A program made the position numbers and the translations under genes. DNA of 64,000 nucleotides from Geotalea toluenoxydans JCM 15764 (GTDB taxonomy: Bacteria > Desulfobacterota > Desulfuromonadia > Geobacterales > Geobacteraceae): contig NZ_BBCJ01000001.1 in assembly GCF_001311985.1 (NCBI RefSeq), positions 124,001-188,000 on the forward strand, written 5' to 3'. This document shows positions 22,674 through 33,288 of the stretch, one piece after another (position 1 is the first letter of the stretch; each line of letters begins with the position of its first letter). The notes beneath the pieces are model-generated. The model saw nothing but the letters and a program-made list of their open reading frames with translations. It did no database searches and was not told the origin of the DNA.

Positions 22674-25396
22674 ATGAGTAAAACCCGTGTATATGAGCTG
22701 GCACAGCAAATGGGCATCGATAATAAGGAACTGATGGCGAAGTTGGCTGCGGTAGGTGTGGAAGTGAAAAACCACATGGCAGCCATTGATGATGCCGACA
22801 TTAAAAAGCTGAATGCTCCGGCTACTGTCAAGGAAGTCTCTCAGGAAGAAGTTCGCGTCAAGCCTACCCTGATCCGTCGTCGGGCCAAGGTTGTGGAAGC
22901 TGTTGCTGAAGAGCCCCCCGTCGAGTCAAAGGCGGAACCTGCACCGGCAGAAGTGACCACCGAGAAAGTTGCCGAAAAAGCCAGGGTAGAGGAAGCTCCT
23001 GCCCCTGAGGCTCCTGCTCAGGTTGCAGAACCTGTCAAGGCAGCAGCAGAGGAGGCGGCACCGGAGAGGGCCACCGCAAACAAGGCGAAGATTCTTGGCA
23101 GGGTGGAAATCCCCGGATTGACCCAGAGGGCGAAACCACCGGTGCAACGTGAAGCCCAGCCGGCTGCACGGGGCATTGAAAGGCCTGAAACACGGCCCTC
23201 TGCGGAAAGACCAGCCCCTGGCCAGCGGCCCGAAGGCCAGAGACCAGGGCAACGACCGGAAGGCGGATATCGTCCCGCCGGACCGCGGCCTGCAGGTCAG
23301 CGACCGGAGGGACCGAGACCTGGCTACACCGAACGACCTGTCTCCCGTGGCCCTGAAAGGCCCGGACAAGCCCGTGGACCTGAGAGGCCGGCTCCTGTCG
23401 TGCCATTGGAAATGCCACCCGCTGGTGAAGACAGGAGAAAAGGACGCAAGGGGAAAGAAGTTGCAGGCGCCGGTAAAAAAGGTCCTGCAGGCGCCGCTGT
23501 ACCCAAGCGCAAGGAAGAGTTCAAAAAAACAGAGTTGTTCGAAAAACATGAGAGGGTTTTTGAACCGGGGCCTAGGGGTAAAGGAAAGAAGAGGCAGGCC
23601 GAAAAGATTCAGATCGGTAAAAAGACAGAAATCACTGTTCCAAAAGCCATCAAGAGGATCATCAAAATATCTGAGACCATCACAGTCGCGAGCTCGCCAA
23701 ACGTATGGGGACCAAGGCCAATGATCTGATCCGCGCCCTGATGAAGATGGGGGTCATGGCCACCATCAACCATGCCCTTGACTTTGACACTGCGACCATC
23801 CTTGCCACCGATTTCGGTTATGAGATCGAAAACGTGGCCTTGGACATAGATGAAATTCTCGAATCGACGCCTGATACTCCGGAGAGCCTGGTCAAGAGAC
23901 CGCCCGTGGTCACCATCATGGGTCACGTCGACCACGGCAAGACATCACTGCTGGATGCTATCCGCCAGGCCAACGTCATCGCCGGCGAGGCCGGAGGCAT
24001 CACCCAGCATATCGGCGCCTACGATGTTACCCTAAATGGCCGCAAAATAACCTTCCTCGATACCCCGGGTCACGAGGCATTTACCGCCATGCGTGCCCGC
24101 GGAGCCAAGGTTACCGACATCGTCATCCTGGTCGTTGCGGCGGACGACGGCGTCATGCCCCAGACGAGAGAGGCTGTCAATCACTCCAAGCTGCAGGCGT
24201 ACCGATAATTGTTGCCGTCAACAAGATCGACAAGCCGGAAGCCAAACCGGAACGGGTCAAACAGGAACTGATGGAACTTGGGCTCGTCTCCGAGGAGTGG
24301 GGTGGAGATACCATTTTTGTCGATGTATCCGCCAAGAAGAGGGTGAATCTTCCCACATTGCTGGAGATGGTACTGCTTCAGGCCGACGTGCTGGAGCTGA
24401 AGGCCAACGAAGATAAGGCCGCCCGTGGAACCATCGTTGAAGCCAAGCTGGATAAGGGGCGTGGACCGGTGGCAACGGTACTGGTTCAGGAAGGTACCCT
24501 CAAGGTGGGTGACTACTTTGTTGCCGGTATTCATTTCGGCAGGGTAAGGGCTATGCAGAATGACCGTGCCGAAAAAGTCCTCTCGGCAGGTCCCTCAATG
24601 CCGGTCGAAGTGATCGGCTTTACCGGCGTACCCGATGCCGGCGATGTTTTTGTGGCCCTGGCCGATGAAAAGCAGGCCAAGGAGATCGCCAGCCTCCGCC
24701 AGCAGAAGGTCCGGGAGACCGAGCTTGCCAAGCACAGCAAGCTGTCTCTGGAACAGCTCTACGAAAAAATCCAGATGGGCGAGGTCAAGGATCTCAACAC
24801 CATCGTCAAAGGTGACGTCCAGGGTTCAGTGGAAGCTGTATCCGAATCCCTGCGCAAGCTTTCCACCGACGCATCCGTCTCAATGTCATTCACGCTTCGG
24901 TCGGCGCCATCACCGAGACCGACGTCAACCTGGCAACGGCAAGCAACGCCATCATCCTCGCTTCAACGTCCGTCCCGAGGTCAAGGCACAGACGCTTGCC
25001 GAAAAAGAAGGAGTCGATATCCGCCTCTATAACATCATCTACGACGCCGTGGATGATATCAAAAAGGCCATGGAGGGTCTGCTTGAGCCGACTCTGAGGG
25101 AGAAGTTCCTCGGCCGTGCCGAGGTCAGGGAAACCTTCTCAGTGCCTAAACACGGCACCGTTGCCGGTTCTTATGTCCTGGACGGTAAAATGATCAGAAA
25201 TTCCCAAGTCCGCCTGCTTCGTGACAACGTGGTGGTTTTTGAAGGGAAAATGGGCAGCCTGCGCCGCTTCAAGGACGATGTTAAAGAGGTTGCCTCGGGC
25301 TACGAATGCGGCATTTCCATCGAAAACTACAATGATATCAAGGTGGGCGACATCATAGAATCCTTCGAGATGGAGAAGGTTGCCACCAAGCTCTGA
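22674..25396 (+). CDS. infB: Translation initiation factor IF-2 (four frameshifts)
   Basis: GTPase that places initiator tRNA on the 30S subunit. N-terminal IF2N motif ([19 protein letters not shown]), then a long low-complexity linker (residues ~60-300) rich in E/A/P and with repeated [15 protein letters not shown] units, a second IF2N (TVGELAKRMG), and the G domain with [20 protein letters not shown] and NKID. Domains II-IV follow. Single-base losses near 23690, 24198, 24886 and 24960 break the frame. Restored length about 908 aa; the long proline/arginine-rich linker is typical for Geobacter-type IF-2. Confidence 0.94.
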
Positions 25397-25430
25397 GAGA
25401 TTCACCAGAGACAAACAGAGGAGTTCAAGG

Positions 25431-25802
25431 TTGTTCAAACGTTCTGAAAAAGTAGCAGAAGCGGTCCATGAGCTGGTCTCCGAGTTGCTGGTCAAGGGAC
25501 TCAAAGACCCGAGGATCGGCTTTGTCACAATTACCGGGGTCAAGGTGACCGACGATATGCACCTTGCCACCATTTATTTTACGGTAATCGGCAGCGATGA
25601 AGAAAAGAAGGCTACTGAGCAGGGGCTGAACAGCGCACGGGGCTTTATCCGCAAGGAGATGGGCAAAAGCTTCCGCATGCGCTATGTCCCGGACATTGTC
25701 TTCAAATACGATGCATCAGTGGAATATGGCTCACGCATTGAATCGATACTCAAGGAAATCGGCTCACCGGAACACGATGATAATGATAAAGAGAATAGCT
25801 GA
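25431..25802 (+). CDS. rbfA: 30S ribosome-binding factor RbfA
   Basis: About 123 aa with a TTG start at 25431 (FKRSEKVAEAVHELVSELL follows), chosen because GAGGAG lies 7 nt upstream and the N-terminus then matches the family. KDPRIGFVTITGVKVTDDMHLATIYF is the KH-like core. It assists 16S rRNA 5'-end maturation. Its end overlaps the start of nrnA by about 20 bp. Confidence 0.92.
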   Translation: MFKRSEKVAEAVHELVSELLVKGLKDPRIGFVTITGVKVTDDMHLATIYFTVIGSDEEKKATEQGLNSARGFIRKEMGKSFRMRYVPDIVFKYDASVEYGSRIESILKEIGSPEHDDNDKENS

Positions 25803-26739
25803 AGAAATTGCAGCCCTGAATTCGTTCCTCATTACCACCCATGAAAGTCCCGATGGCGACGCCGTTGGTTCAAGTCTGGCTCTGGCCCGATATCTCACCT
25901 GCCTCGGCAAGGATGTAACCGTTTATCTCTGCGATCCGGTGCCCGATGTCTACCAGTTCCTCCCCATGGCCGAAAGGGTCGTCCAGGAACTTCCCGACCG
26001 TTCATTCGACGCCTGCTTTGTCCTGGACGTGGGTGAATTCAGGCGTGCCGGCAAAGCCATTACCGATTGCCGGACCATCGGCAAGTTCATCAACATTGAT
26101 CATCACCTTAATTGTGAAGATTTCGGTGAGATCAATTATGTGGACACCACTGCCTGTGCAACCGGCGCCCTTGTCTACCGCATCATTGAAGCGGCAGGCC
26201 ACGAGATAGATTACGATATCGCTCTCTGCATCTATACTGCAGTAATTACCGATACCGGTTCCTTCCGGTATTCCAATGCCAATCCTGAAGCCTTTGCCAT
26301 TGCTGCCAAAATGGTTGAAAAGGGAATCAATGCCTGGGATGTGGCTGAAAAGCTCTATGAGAGTCAGCCACAGAACCGCCTGCAACTTCTTGCCATGGCA
26401 CTGGCCACCCTGTCGTTTTCACCTTTTGGCGATTATGCATCCATCGCCGTCACCCTGGACATGTACCAAAAGTGCAATGCCAGTGCCGAGCTGACCGACG
26501 GCTTCGTCAACTATCCCCGCTCGATCAAGGGGGTCGAGGTTGCCATCTTCTTCCGGGAGATCAGGGACGGGCTGTTCAAGGTCGGCTTCCGATCCAAGGG
26601 CAAGGTGGATGTTTCGGCTCTTGCCGCTGCCTTTTCCGGCGGGGGACACCACAACGCTGCCGGTTGCACCATTGAAGGTTCGCTGCCAGCCGTCAAAGAG
26701 AAGGTATTCACCCTTCTTGAAAAATCCCTTCGCAAATGA
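25783..26739 (+). CDS. nrnA: DHH-family bifunctional oligoribonuclease/PAP phosphatase
   Basis: About 318 aa, intact. DHH phosphoesterase domain with SPDGDAVGSSLAL, VLDVGEFRRAG, INIDHHLNCEDFG, followed by the DHHA1 domain ending in FSGGGHHNAAGC. NrnA-type enzymes degrade nano-RNA and dephosphorylate pAp; the placement between rbfA and truB is typical. Start at the second of two near ATGs (25777 and 25783); either is possible. The stop overlaps the truB start (ATGA). Confidence 0.92.
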   Translation: MIKRIAEEIAALNSFLITTHESPDGDAVGSSLALARYLTCLGKDVTVYLCDPVPDVYQFLPMAERVVQELPDRSFDACFVLDVGEFRRAGKAITDCRTIGKFINIDHHLNCEDFGEINYVDTTACATGALVYRIIEAAGHEIDYDIALCIYTAVITDTGSFRYSNANPEAFAIAAKMVEKGINAWDVAEKLYESQPQNRLQLLAMALATLSFSPFGDYASIAVTLDMYQKCNASAELTDGFVNYPRSIKGVEVAIFFREIRDGLFKVGFRSKGKVDVSALAAAFSGGGHHNAAGCTIEGSLPAVKEKVFTLLEKSLRK

Positions 26740-27698
26740 TCGATGGCTTTATCGTAGTTGACAAGCCAATCGGCGTGACATCCCACGACGTGGTCGGCAT
26801 GGTGCGCAGGATGGCCGGACAGAAGAAGGTCGGTCACACCGGCACCCTCGATCCTTTCGCCACGGGTGTACTGCCGGTAGCCCTCGGTGAAGGTACCAAG
26901 GCCATTACCTTCCTGGACGAAGGGGTCAAGGAATACCAGGCGGTGATGATGCTTGGTTCAGCCACCGATACCCAGGACTGCACTGGTACCGTTACCAGCA
27001 GCAGCGACTGGTCGAATCTGACAGAACAGGCAGTTGCAAAAGTATGTCTTTCCATGGTCGGCAAGCAGAGCCAACTGCCCCCCATGTTCTCCGCCCTGAA
27101 AAAAAATGGCGTGCCCCTGTACAAGCTGGCCAGGCAGGGAACAGAGGTGGAACGTGAGGCCAGGGAAATAGAAATATTTTCCCTGGCCATTGACCGGATG
27201 AATCTCCCCCAGGTGAGTTTCACCGTCAGGTGTTCCCGCGGTACCTATGTGAGGACCCTGGCCCACGATATGGGCCTGAAGCTTGGTTGCGGCGCTCACC
27301 TGGTGCAACTTCGCCGAACCATGAGTGGCCCGTTTACCATTCAGGATGCCGTTACTCCCGATCTTCTGCAGGAGCGTCTTAAACTGGGCGCAAATGCTGT
27401 AGGACTGGTCTCTCCCTATGCCGCTCTTTCCCATTTGCAGGACCTTGTTCTTACGGAAAAAGGTGCGGCCAAGGCGATGTGCGGTATTGCCCCTGGGGAA
27501 GGGGATTTCCTGAAAATGCCGGGCGCAAGACCGCATCAGGGGCAACTGGTTCGGCTGTCCATTGGCGGGGGCCTTCTGGCAGTAGCCGCGGCAGTACTTC
27601 CGTCAGGGGATGGGGGACAGCTGTCTTTTCGGCTCTGCCGGGTATTTAATCATGATAATTCCTTTACAGATCAACGGGTTTGTGATAATAGTATCTAG
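26736..27698 (+). CDS. truB: tRNA pseudouridine(55) synthase TruB
   Basis: 320 aa, intact. Makes pseudouridine-55 in the T loop of tRNAs. GFIVVDKPIGVTSHDVV and the catalytic region KKVGHTGTLDPFATGVLP are diagnostic, and CSRGTYVRTLAHDMG and LRRTMSGPF follow. The start overlaps nrnA by 4 bp. The tail after RLCRVFN is longer than usual by about 17 residues, so the natural stop may have been lost to an error. Confidence 0.94.
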   Translation: MIDGFIVVDKPIGVTSHDVVGMVRRMAGQKKVGHTGTLDPFATGVLPVALGEGTKAITFLDEGVKEYQAVMMLGSATDTQDCTGTVTSSSDWSNLTEQAVAKVCLSMVGKQSQLPPMFSALKKNGVPLYKLARQGTEVEREAREIEIFSLAIDRMNLPQVSFTVRCSRGTYVRTLAHDMGLKLGCGAHLVQLRRTMSGPFTIQDAVTPDLLQERLKLGANAVGLVSPYAALSHLQDLVLTEKGAAKAMCGIAPGEGDFLKMPGARPHQGQLVRLSIGGGLLAVAAAVLPSGDGGQLSFRLCRVFNHDNSFTDQRVCDNSI

Positions 27699-27766
27699 CT
27701 TTATCCGATATTTTGCTTGTGCATCAAGCTAAAATCCTAATCTTAAAGAAAAAGGGGGTGTAGTAA

Positions 27767-28032
27767 ATGTTGGCAACTGACAAGAAACAGGAAATCATAG
27801 GTGCGTACAAACTCCATGACAGCGATACCGGGTCTCCGGAGGTTCAGATAGCAATCCTCACCGAGCGCATCACCTATCTGACTGAGCACTTCAAGACCCA
27901 CAAAAAGGATCACCACAGCGTCGTGGGCTTCTGAAGATCGTCGGTCAAAGAAGGGGACTGCTTGATTACCTCAAGAAGAAAGATGTGGAAAGATACAGAA
28001 GCATTATTGAAAAGCTTGGTATAAGAAGGTAA
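27767..28032 (+). CDS. rpsO: 30S ribosomal protein S15 (frameshifted)
   Basis: The frame [27 protein letters not shown] is diagnostic for S15. One C is missing near 27919 (AGCCGTCGT read as AGCGTCGT), restoring [15 protein letters not shown] and the C-terminus [17 protein letters not shown]. Restored length is exactly 88 aa. AAGGGGGTG lies upstream of the ATG. An essential gene broken by one base is good evidence that the breaks in this window are sequencing errors. Followed by a terminator-like hairpin and then pnp, as in many bacteria. Confidence 0.95.
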
Positions 28033-28035
28033 GAG

Positions 28036-28077
28036 AAGGCAGTATACCTCTTCCGGGGTATATTGCCTTTATTTTTT
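28036..28077 (+). terminator. Terminator between rpsO and pnp
   Basis: AAGGCAGTATACC (28036-28048) pairs with GGTATATTGCCTT (28057-28069) with one G-T pair, 8-nt loop, followed by TATTTTTT. In other bacteria the rpsO-pnp gap has a similar partial terminator. Confidence 0.8.
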
Positions 28078-28230
28078 CTCTCAAAATGGGCTGTAATGGC
28101 CCTTTTATTTTGTTGGGGGCGTGGATAAACAAGTCATTGACCGGTTGTGAAAAACATCCGCAGCGGTTTTCAATGACTTCTTTATCGGCGGCCCCAACAG
28201 TCAACGAAAAGGCTAGGAGACCGAACGAAA

Positions 28231-30316
28231 ATGGAAACTAAAGTACAGGTTGAATGTGGTGGAAGAACCATCACCATAGAAACAGGCAAGATGGCCAAAC
28301 AGGCCAGCGGCGCCGTGGTTGTCAGCAGCGGCGATACCAGGGTACTGGTGACTGCGGTTGCCACCAAGACTGCCAAGGAAGGCAGGATTTCTTCCCCCTG
28401 ACCGTCAATTACCAGGAAAAAGCATATGCGGGAGGCAAGATTCCCGGCGGTTTCTTCAAGCGCGAAGCGCGTCCTTCAGACAACGAGACCCTGACCTGCA
28501 GGCTCATCGACCGTCCGATCAGGCCGCTCTTTCCGGATAATTTCCTCAATGACACCCAGATCATGGCCACGGTCATCTCTGCCGACAAGGACAATGATCC
28601 GGGTATTCTCTCCATGGTTGGCGCTTCCGCCGCCCTGATGGTTTCGGACATCCCTTTCCAGGGGCCGATCGCCGGGGTGAAGGTGGGCAGGATCGATGGC
28701 CGCTTCGTCGCCAATCCCGGTTTCGAGGAGATGGAGAAGAGTGACATAGAAATAGTTGTGGCAGCAAGCAAAGACGCCATCATCATGGTTGAAGGAAGCG
28801 CAGCAGAGGTTTCGGAAGAGGATATGCTGGAGGCCATTTTCTTCGGTCACGCAGCCATTCAGGGCCTTTTGTCCGCCCAGGTGGAACTGGCCCAAAAAGC
28901 CGGTGTTGCCAAGCGTGAAGTTCTTCCCCCGGTTGTAAACGAAGCGCTGAAAGCCAAGGTAAAAGAACTGGCCTATTCCCGCATGAAAGAAGCCGTGAGG
29001 ATCAAATCCAAGGTTGAGCGGCACAACACGATAGATGCCATCACCGGAGATGTTCTGGTTGCCCTGGCCGAAGAATTCGAAGGCGCCGCCAAGGAAATCA
29101 AGGGTTTCCTTGGCGATTTCGAATACGATCTGGTGCGTGAGCACATCATCAAGGACGGCGAGCGCATCGACGGTCGGGATACCAAAACCATCCGCCAGAT
29201 AACCACCGAGGTCGGCTTGCTTCCCAGAGCCATGGTTCGGCTTTTTACCAGGGGGGAGACACAGGCCCTGGTTGTGGCTACGCTTGGCACATCCATCGAC
29301 GAGCAGCGCATCGACTCCCTGTTCGGCGAGAGTAAGAAGCGCTTCCTCCTCCACTACAACTTCCCGCCGTTCTCCGTTGGTGAGACCAGCTTCCGTCTCG
29401 CTCCGGGGCGCAGGGAAATCGGCCATGGCATGCTGGCCGAGCGGCTCTCGCCAGGGTAGTGCCCAAGCATGAAGGTTTCCCCTACACCATCAGGATCGTT
29501 TCCGACATCCTGGAGAGCAACGGCTCTTCATCCATGGCCTCCGTCTGCGGTGGTTCCATGTCCATGATGGACGCCGGCATCCCCATCAAGGCCCCGGTTG
29601 CCGGTATTGCCATGGGTCTGATCAAGGAAGGTGACGACTTTGCCATTCTTTCCGATATTCTCGGTGATGAGGATCATCTGGGGGATATGGATTTCAAGGT
29701 TGCCGGAACTTCAACCGGTGTTACCGCCCTGCAGATGGACATCAAGATCGGCGGCGTCACTCGCGAGATCATGGGCGTTGCCCTCAAGCAGGCCCATGAA
29801 GGGCGTCTGCATATCCTGGGCAAAATGGCCGAAACCATCGGTACCTCCAAGGCCGAGCTTTCCACCTTCGCACCGCGTATTACTACCATCTATGTGAAGA
29901 CCGACAAGATCCGCGACGTCATCGGTTCCGGCGGCAAAAACATCCGCGGCATAACCGAGGCCACCGGCGTCACCATCGACATCGACGACACCGGCAAGAT
30001 CAATATCGCCAGCACCGATAAGGCTGCCTGCGACATGGCTATCAAAATGATCAGGGATCTGACCGCCGAGGCCGAAGAAGGCAAGCTCTACATGGGCCTG
30101 GTGAAAAAAGTCATGGAATTCGGCGCCTTTGTCGAGATATTCCCCGGCACCGATGGCTTGGTTCACATCTCCGAGCTGGATACGGAGCGAGTCAAGAACG
30201 TCACCGACGTCCTCAAGGAAGGGGACAAGGTACTGGTGAAATGCATCGGCATTGACAAACAGGGTAAGATCAAACTGTCCCGGAAAGAAGCATTGGGTGC
30301 CAGCCTGCCCGAGTAG
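28231..30316 (+). CDS. pnp: Polyribonucleotide nucleotidyltransferase (PNPase; several frameshifts)
   Basis: 3'-5' phosphorolytic exoribonuclease of the degradosome. Two RNase PH domains, then KH ([20 protein letters not shown]) and S1 ([31 protein letters not shown]). ATG at 28231 with AGGAGA upstream. A C is lost near 28382 and a G near 29446. Between 29229 and 29250 three bases are lost in two steps that cancel out: the conserved [14 protein letters not shown] motif reads [13 protein letters not shown], so the frame looks intact but the residues are wrong. Restored length about 696 aa, normal. Confidence 0.95.
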
Positions 30317-30355
30317 CGGCTGGTAATTTCCCGATTCCGGGGTATAGTTCTTACC

Positions 30356-31612
30356 ATGATAAAAAAAACCACCCTTAAAAACGGCGTACGTGTCATTTCA
30401 GAGGCACTGCCTAACCTAAGCTCAGTATCGATCGGAATCTGGGTCGCCAACGGCTCCCGCCATGAACGGCGGGAGTCGAATGGCGTCGCCCACTTCATAG
30501 AACATCTCCTGTTCAAGGGAACAACCAACCGTACCGCCCTCGACATCGCCCGGGAAATAGACTCGGTCGGGGGCATCCTCAATGCCTTCACCAGCCGCGA
30601 ATATGTCTGCTACTACGCAAAAGTGCTGGACCGGTTTCTGCCCAAGGCGGTGGACATCCTTGCCGACATCTTCACCAATTCCATCTTCGACCCCGAAGAG
30701 ATCGAAAAAGAACGGAAGGTCATCCTCCAGGAAATAAACATGGTGGAGGACAACCCCGAGGATTTGGTCCACGATCTTTTCCACCAGAAATTCTGGAAAC
30801 ACCACCCCCTCGGCATGTCCATCCTGGGGGACCAGCAGTCGGTATCCGGTCTGACACGGGAAAAGATCATCGGCTTCAAGGACCGCATGTACCGGGCTGA
30901 AGACATCATTATCGCCGCCGCCGGCAATGTGGATCACCAGGAACTGCTGGCTCTGCTGGAGAAAAACCTCCCCCAGATTGCCACCGGCAACGGCCGGGAA
31001 ACTGCGACCGAACCGGTGCATAAAAAGCGTATCGAGACAATGGAGCGGGACCTGGAACAGGTGCATATGTGCCTGGGTATCCGCGGCCTGCCCCAGAACC
31101 ACCCCCGGCGTTTCGACGCCTTCGTCATGAACACCATCCTCGGCGGCAGCATGAGTTCCCGCCTCTTTCAAGAGGTGAGGGAGAAGCGCGGCCTTGCCTA
31201 CTCCATATATTCTTACATGGCTTCCCATGCCGATACCGGCTCCCTGGTCATCTATGCCGGGTCGGGGCCGGACCACTACCGTGAGGTGATGGAACTGTCC
31301 CTTGGGGAGCTGAAACGGCTGAAAAGGGAACCGGTGCCCCAGGTGGAGCTGGATGCTGCCCGGGAGCAGCTTAAAGGAAACATGATCCTTTCCCTGGAGA
31401 GCAGCGACAATCGCATGTCCAAGCTGGCCAAGAACGAGATCTATTTCGGCCAATACCAGCCCATCGATGCCATTATCGCCGGTTTCGACTTGGTCACTAC
31501 CGACTCCATCATGGAGATTGCCGGCCAACTACTGGACGACGATTACCTGACCCTGGTGATGCTGGGCAAGGTGGAAGCCGGCCACACCTTTTCGGGCATT
31601 TCCCTTCAATAA
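30356..31612 (+). CDS. M16-family zinc peptidase
   Basis: 418 aa, intact. The inverted zinc motif HFIEHLLF (HxxEH) with the downstream glutamate in the EIDSVGGxLNAFTSREYVCYY region marks an active M16 (insulinase/processing-peptidase-like) subunit; the C-terminal half has REKRGLAYSIYSY. No signal peptide, so cytoplasmic. It follows pnp by 39 bp, a gene order seen in many bacteria where this peptidase and dut lie after pnp. Confidence 0.9.
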   Translation: MIKKTTLKNGVRVISEALPNLSSVSIGIWVANGSRHERRESNGVAHFIEHLLFKGTTNRTALDIAREIDSVGGILNAFTSREYVCYYAKVLDRFLPKAVDILADIFTNSIFDPEEIEKERKVILQEINMVEDNPEDLVHDLFHQKFWKHHPLGMSILGDQQSVSGLTREKIIGFKDRMYRAEDIIIAAAGNVDHQELLALLEKNLPQIATGNGRETATEPVHKKRIETMERDLEQVHMCLGIRGLPQNHPRRFDAFVMNTILGGSMSSRLFQEVREKRGLAYSIYSYMASHADTGSLVIYAGSGPDHYREVMELSLGELKRLKREPVPQVELDAAREQLKGNMILSLESSDNRMSKLAKNEIYFGQYQPIDAIIAGFDLVTTDSIMEIAGQLLDDDYLTLVMLGKVEAGHTFSGISLQ

Positions 31613-31618
31613 CTATCC

Positions 31619-32067
31619 ATGAATTCAATTGACGTAAAAATAAAACGCATCAGCCTGAAAAAGGCAATCCGCTTCCCCGGTACATGACCGCCCATGCCGC
31701 AGGCGTGGATCTGTGTGCCGATCTGGACCAGGAGCTGGTGCTTGAACCGGGGGAGAGAACCCTGGTCCCCACCGGCATTGCCATCGAACTGCCGGAAGGT
31801 TATGAAGCGCAGATCAGGCCCCGTAGCGGTCTGGCCCTGAAACACGGCATTTCTCTGGTCAATTCGCCCGGCACCATCGATGCCGATTACCGGGGGGAGA
31901 TCGGGGTGATTGTCATCAACCATGGCAATGAACCGTTCGTTATCAGCAACAACGAACGGATTGCACAGATGGTCTTCGCACCCTTTACCCGAGCCGTCTT
32001 TCAGGATGTCGCCGAACTTGGAAAGACCGAGCGGGGAGAAGGTGGTTTCGGCCACACCGGTAGATGA
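31619..32067 (+). CDS. dut: dUTP diphosphatase (frameshifted)
   Basis: Hydrolyses dUTP to dUMP, preventing uracil incorporation and feeding thymidylate synthesis. ATG at 31619 opens [11 protein letters not shown]; a C missing near 31677 joins it to the rest. Trimeric dUTPase motifs: [40 protein letters not shown] and the C-terminal [10 protein letters not shown]. Restored length about 149 aa, typical. Confidence 0.94.
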
Positions 32068-32184
32068 TATCTCCCTCAAGCTTCCCTGCTGCCATAGGGG
32101 GAAGCGATCGTAAGCGAGCAGGGAGGGCGGGGCGCTCCCATCGTTTTCGGATGGAAAATAGATAACTGGCAGTCGGGAGGTCAT

Positions 32185-33288
32185 ATGAAAGACACGCGCG
32201 TCAGGCAATTGGCCGAGGTGCTGGTAAATTATTCGACCAAGGTAAAGAAGGGGGACGTGGTCCTCATCTCGGCGACCGGGATGGAGTCGATTCCCCTGGT
32301 CAAGGAGCTTTACGCCCTCTGTCTGGAGAAGGGGGCCAAGTATGTGGAATACGAGTTCAACGTCCCCGACATCAACCGCTATTTCTACAACAACGCCAGC
32401 GAAGACCAACTCTCCTACTTCCCCGAGCATAAGCTGGACCTGATGAAGAAGGCAGATGTCTACATCGGCCTCTCCGCTGCCGATAACTCCATGGTCATGG
32501 CCAAGGCCGACCAGAAGAAGATGATTGCCTGGTCCAAGCTGACCCGTCCCATCGTCGACTGGCGGGTAAAGAACACCAGGTGGGTCATCACCCGTTACCC
32601 TACCCACGGCGCCGCACAGGAAGCCAAGATGAGCCTGGATGAGTATGAGGACTACCTCTTTGCCGCCTGCTGCATCGACTGGCATGCCGAATCCCTGAAA
32701 CAGGACAAGCTGAAAAGGCTGGTGGATGCCGCCGACCGGGTGCGCATCAAGGCTTCCGATACGGATCTTTCCTTCAGCATCAAGGGGCTGCCCGGCATCA
32801 AGTGCGACGGCCGCTACAACATCCCCGACGGCGAGGTCTACACGGCGCCGGTGAAAAACTCCGTTGAAGGACATATCACCTACAACTGCCCCACCGTCTA
32901 CCAGGGCAAGGAATTCAACGACATCCGCCTGGAATTCAGCAAGGGGCAGATCGTCAAAGCCACCTGCCGCGGGATGGACAAGGAGTTGAACGGCGTCCTG
33001 GACACCGACGAGGGTGCCCGCTACGTGGGGGAGTTCGCCATCGGCGTCAACCCCAACATCCGTGTCCCAATGCGCAACATCCTTTTCGACGAGAAGATCT
33101 TCGGTTCCATCCATTTCACCCCCGGCCAGTGCTATGATGAGTGCGACAACGGCAACCGTTCGGCCGTCCACTGGGACATGGTCAAGATCCTCACCGGAGA
33201 CGGCGAGCTGTGGTTCGATGATCAATTGATCCAGAAGGATGGCCGTTTCGTTCACCCCGACCTTCTGGAACTCAACCCTGGTGACTGA
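32185..33288 (+). CDS. M29-family aminopeptidase
   Basis: 367 aa, intact. Matches the thermophilic aminopeptidase (M29) family: start DTRVRQLAEVLVNYSTKVKKGDVVLI, LIEGRYNIPDGEVYTAP-type metal-ligand segment (CDGRYNIPDGEVYTAPV), then EGHITYNCPT, ARYVGEFAIGVNP and the HWDMVKIL region near the C-terminus. Metal-dependent, cytoplasmic, removes N-terminal residues from peptides. Its stop overlaps the start of the next gene (TGATG). Confidence 0.88.
   Translation: MKDTRVRQLAEVLVNYSTKVKKGDVVLISATGMESIPLVKELYALCLEKGAKYVEYEFNVPDINRYFYNNASEDQLSYFPEHKLDLMKKADVYIGLSAADNSMVMAKADQKKMIAWSKLTRPIVDWRVKNTRWVITRYPTHGAAQEAKMSLDEYEDYLFAACCIDWHAESLKQDKLKRLVDAADRVRIKASDTDLSFSIKGLPGIKCDGRYNIPDGEVYTAPVKNSVEGHITYNCPTVYQGKEFNDIRLEFSKGQIVKATCRGMDKELNGVLDTDEGARYVGEFAIGVNPNIRVPMRNILFDEKIFGSIHFTPGQCYDECDNGNRSAVHWDMVKILTGDGELWFDDQLIQKDGRFVHPDLLELNPGD

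Noticed and set aside
30422..31528. 368-aa open frame on the minus strand opposite the M16 peptidase
   Set aside because: Shadow ORF; the plus strand has HxxEH and a full-length family match.
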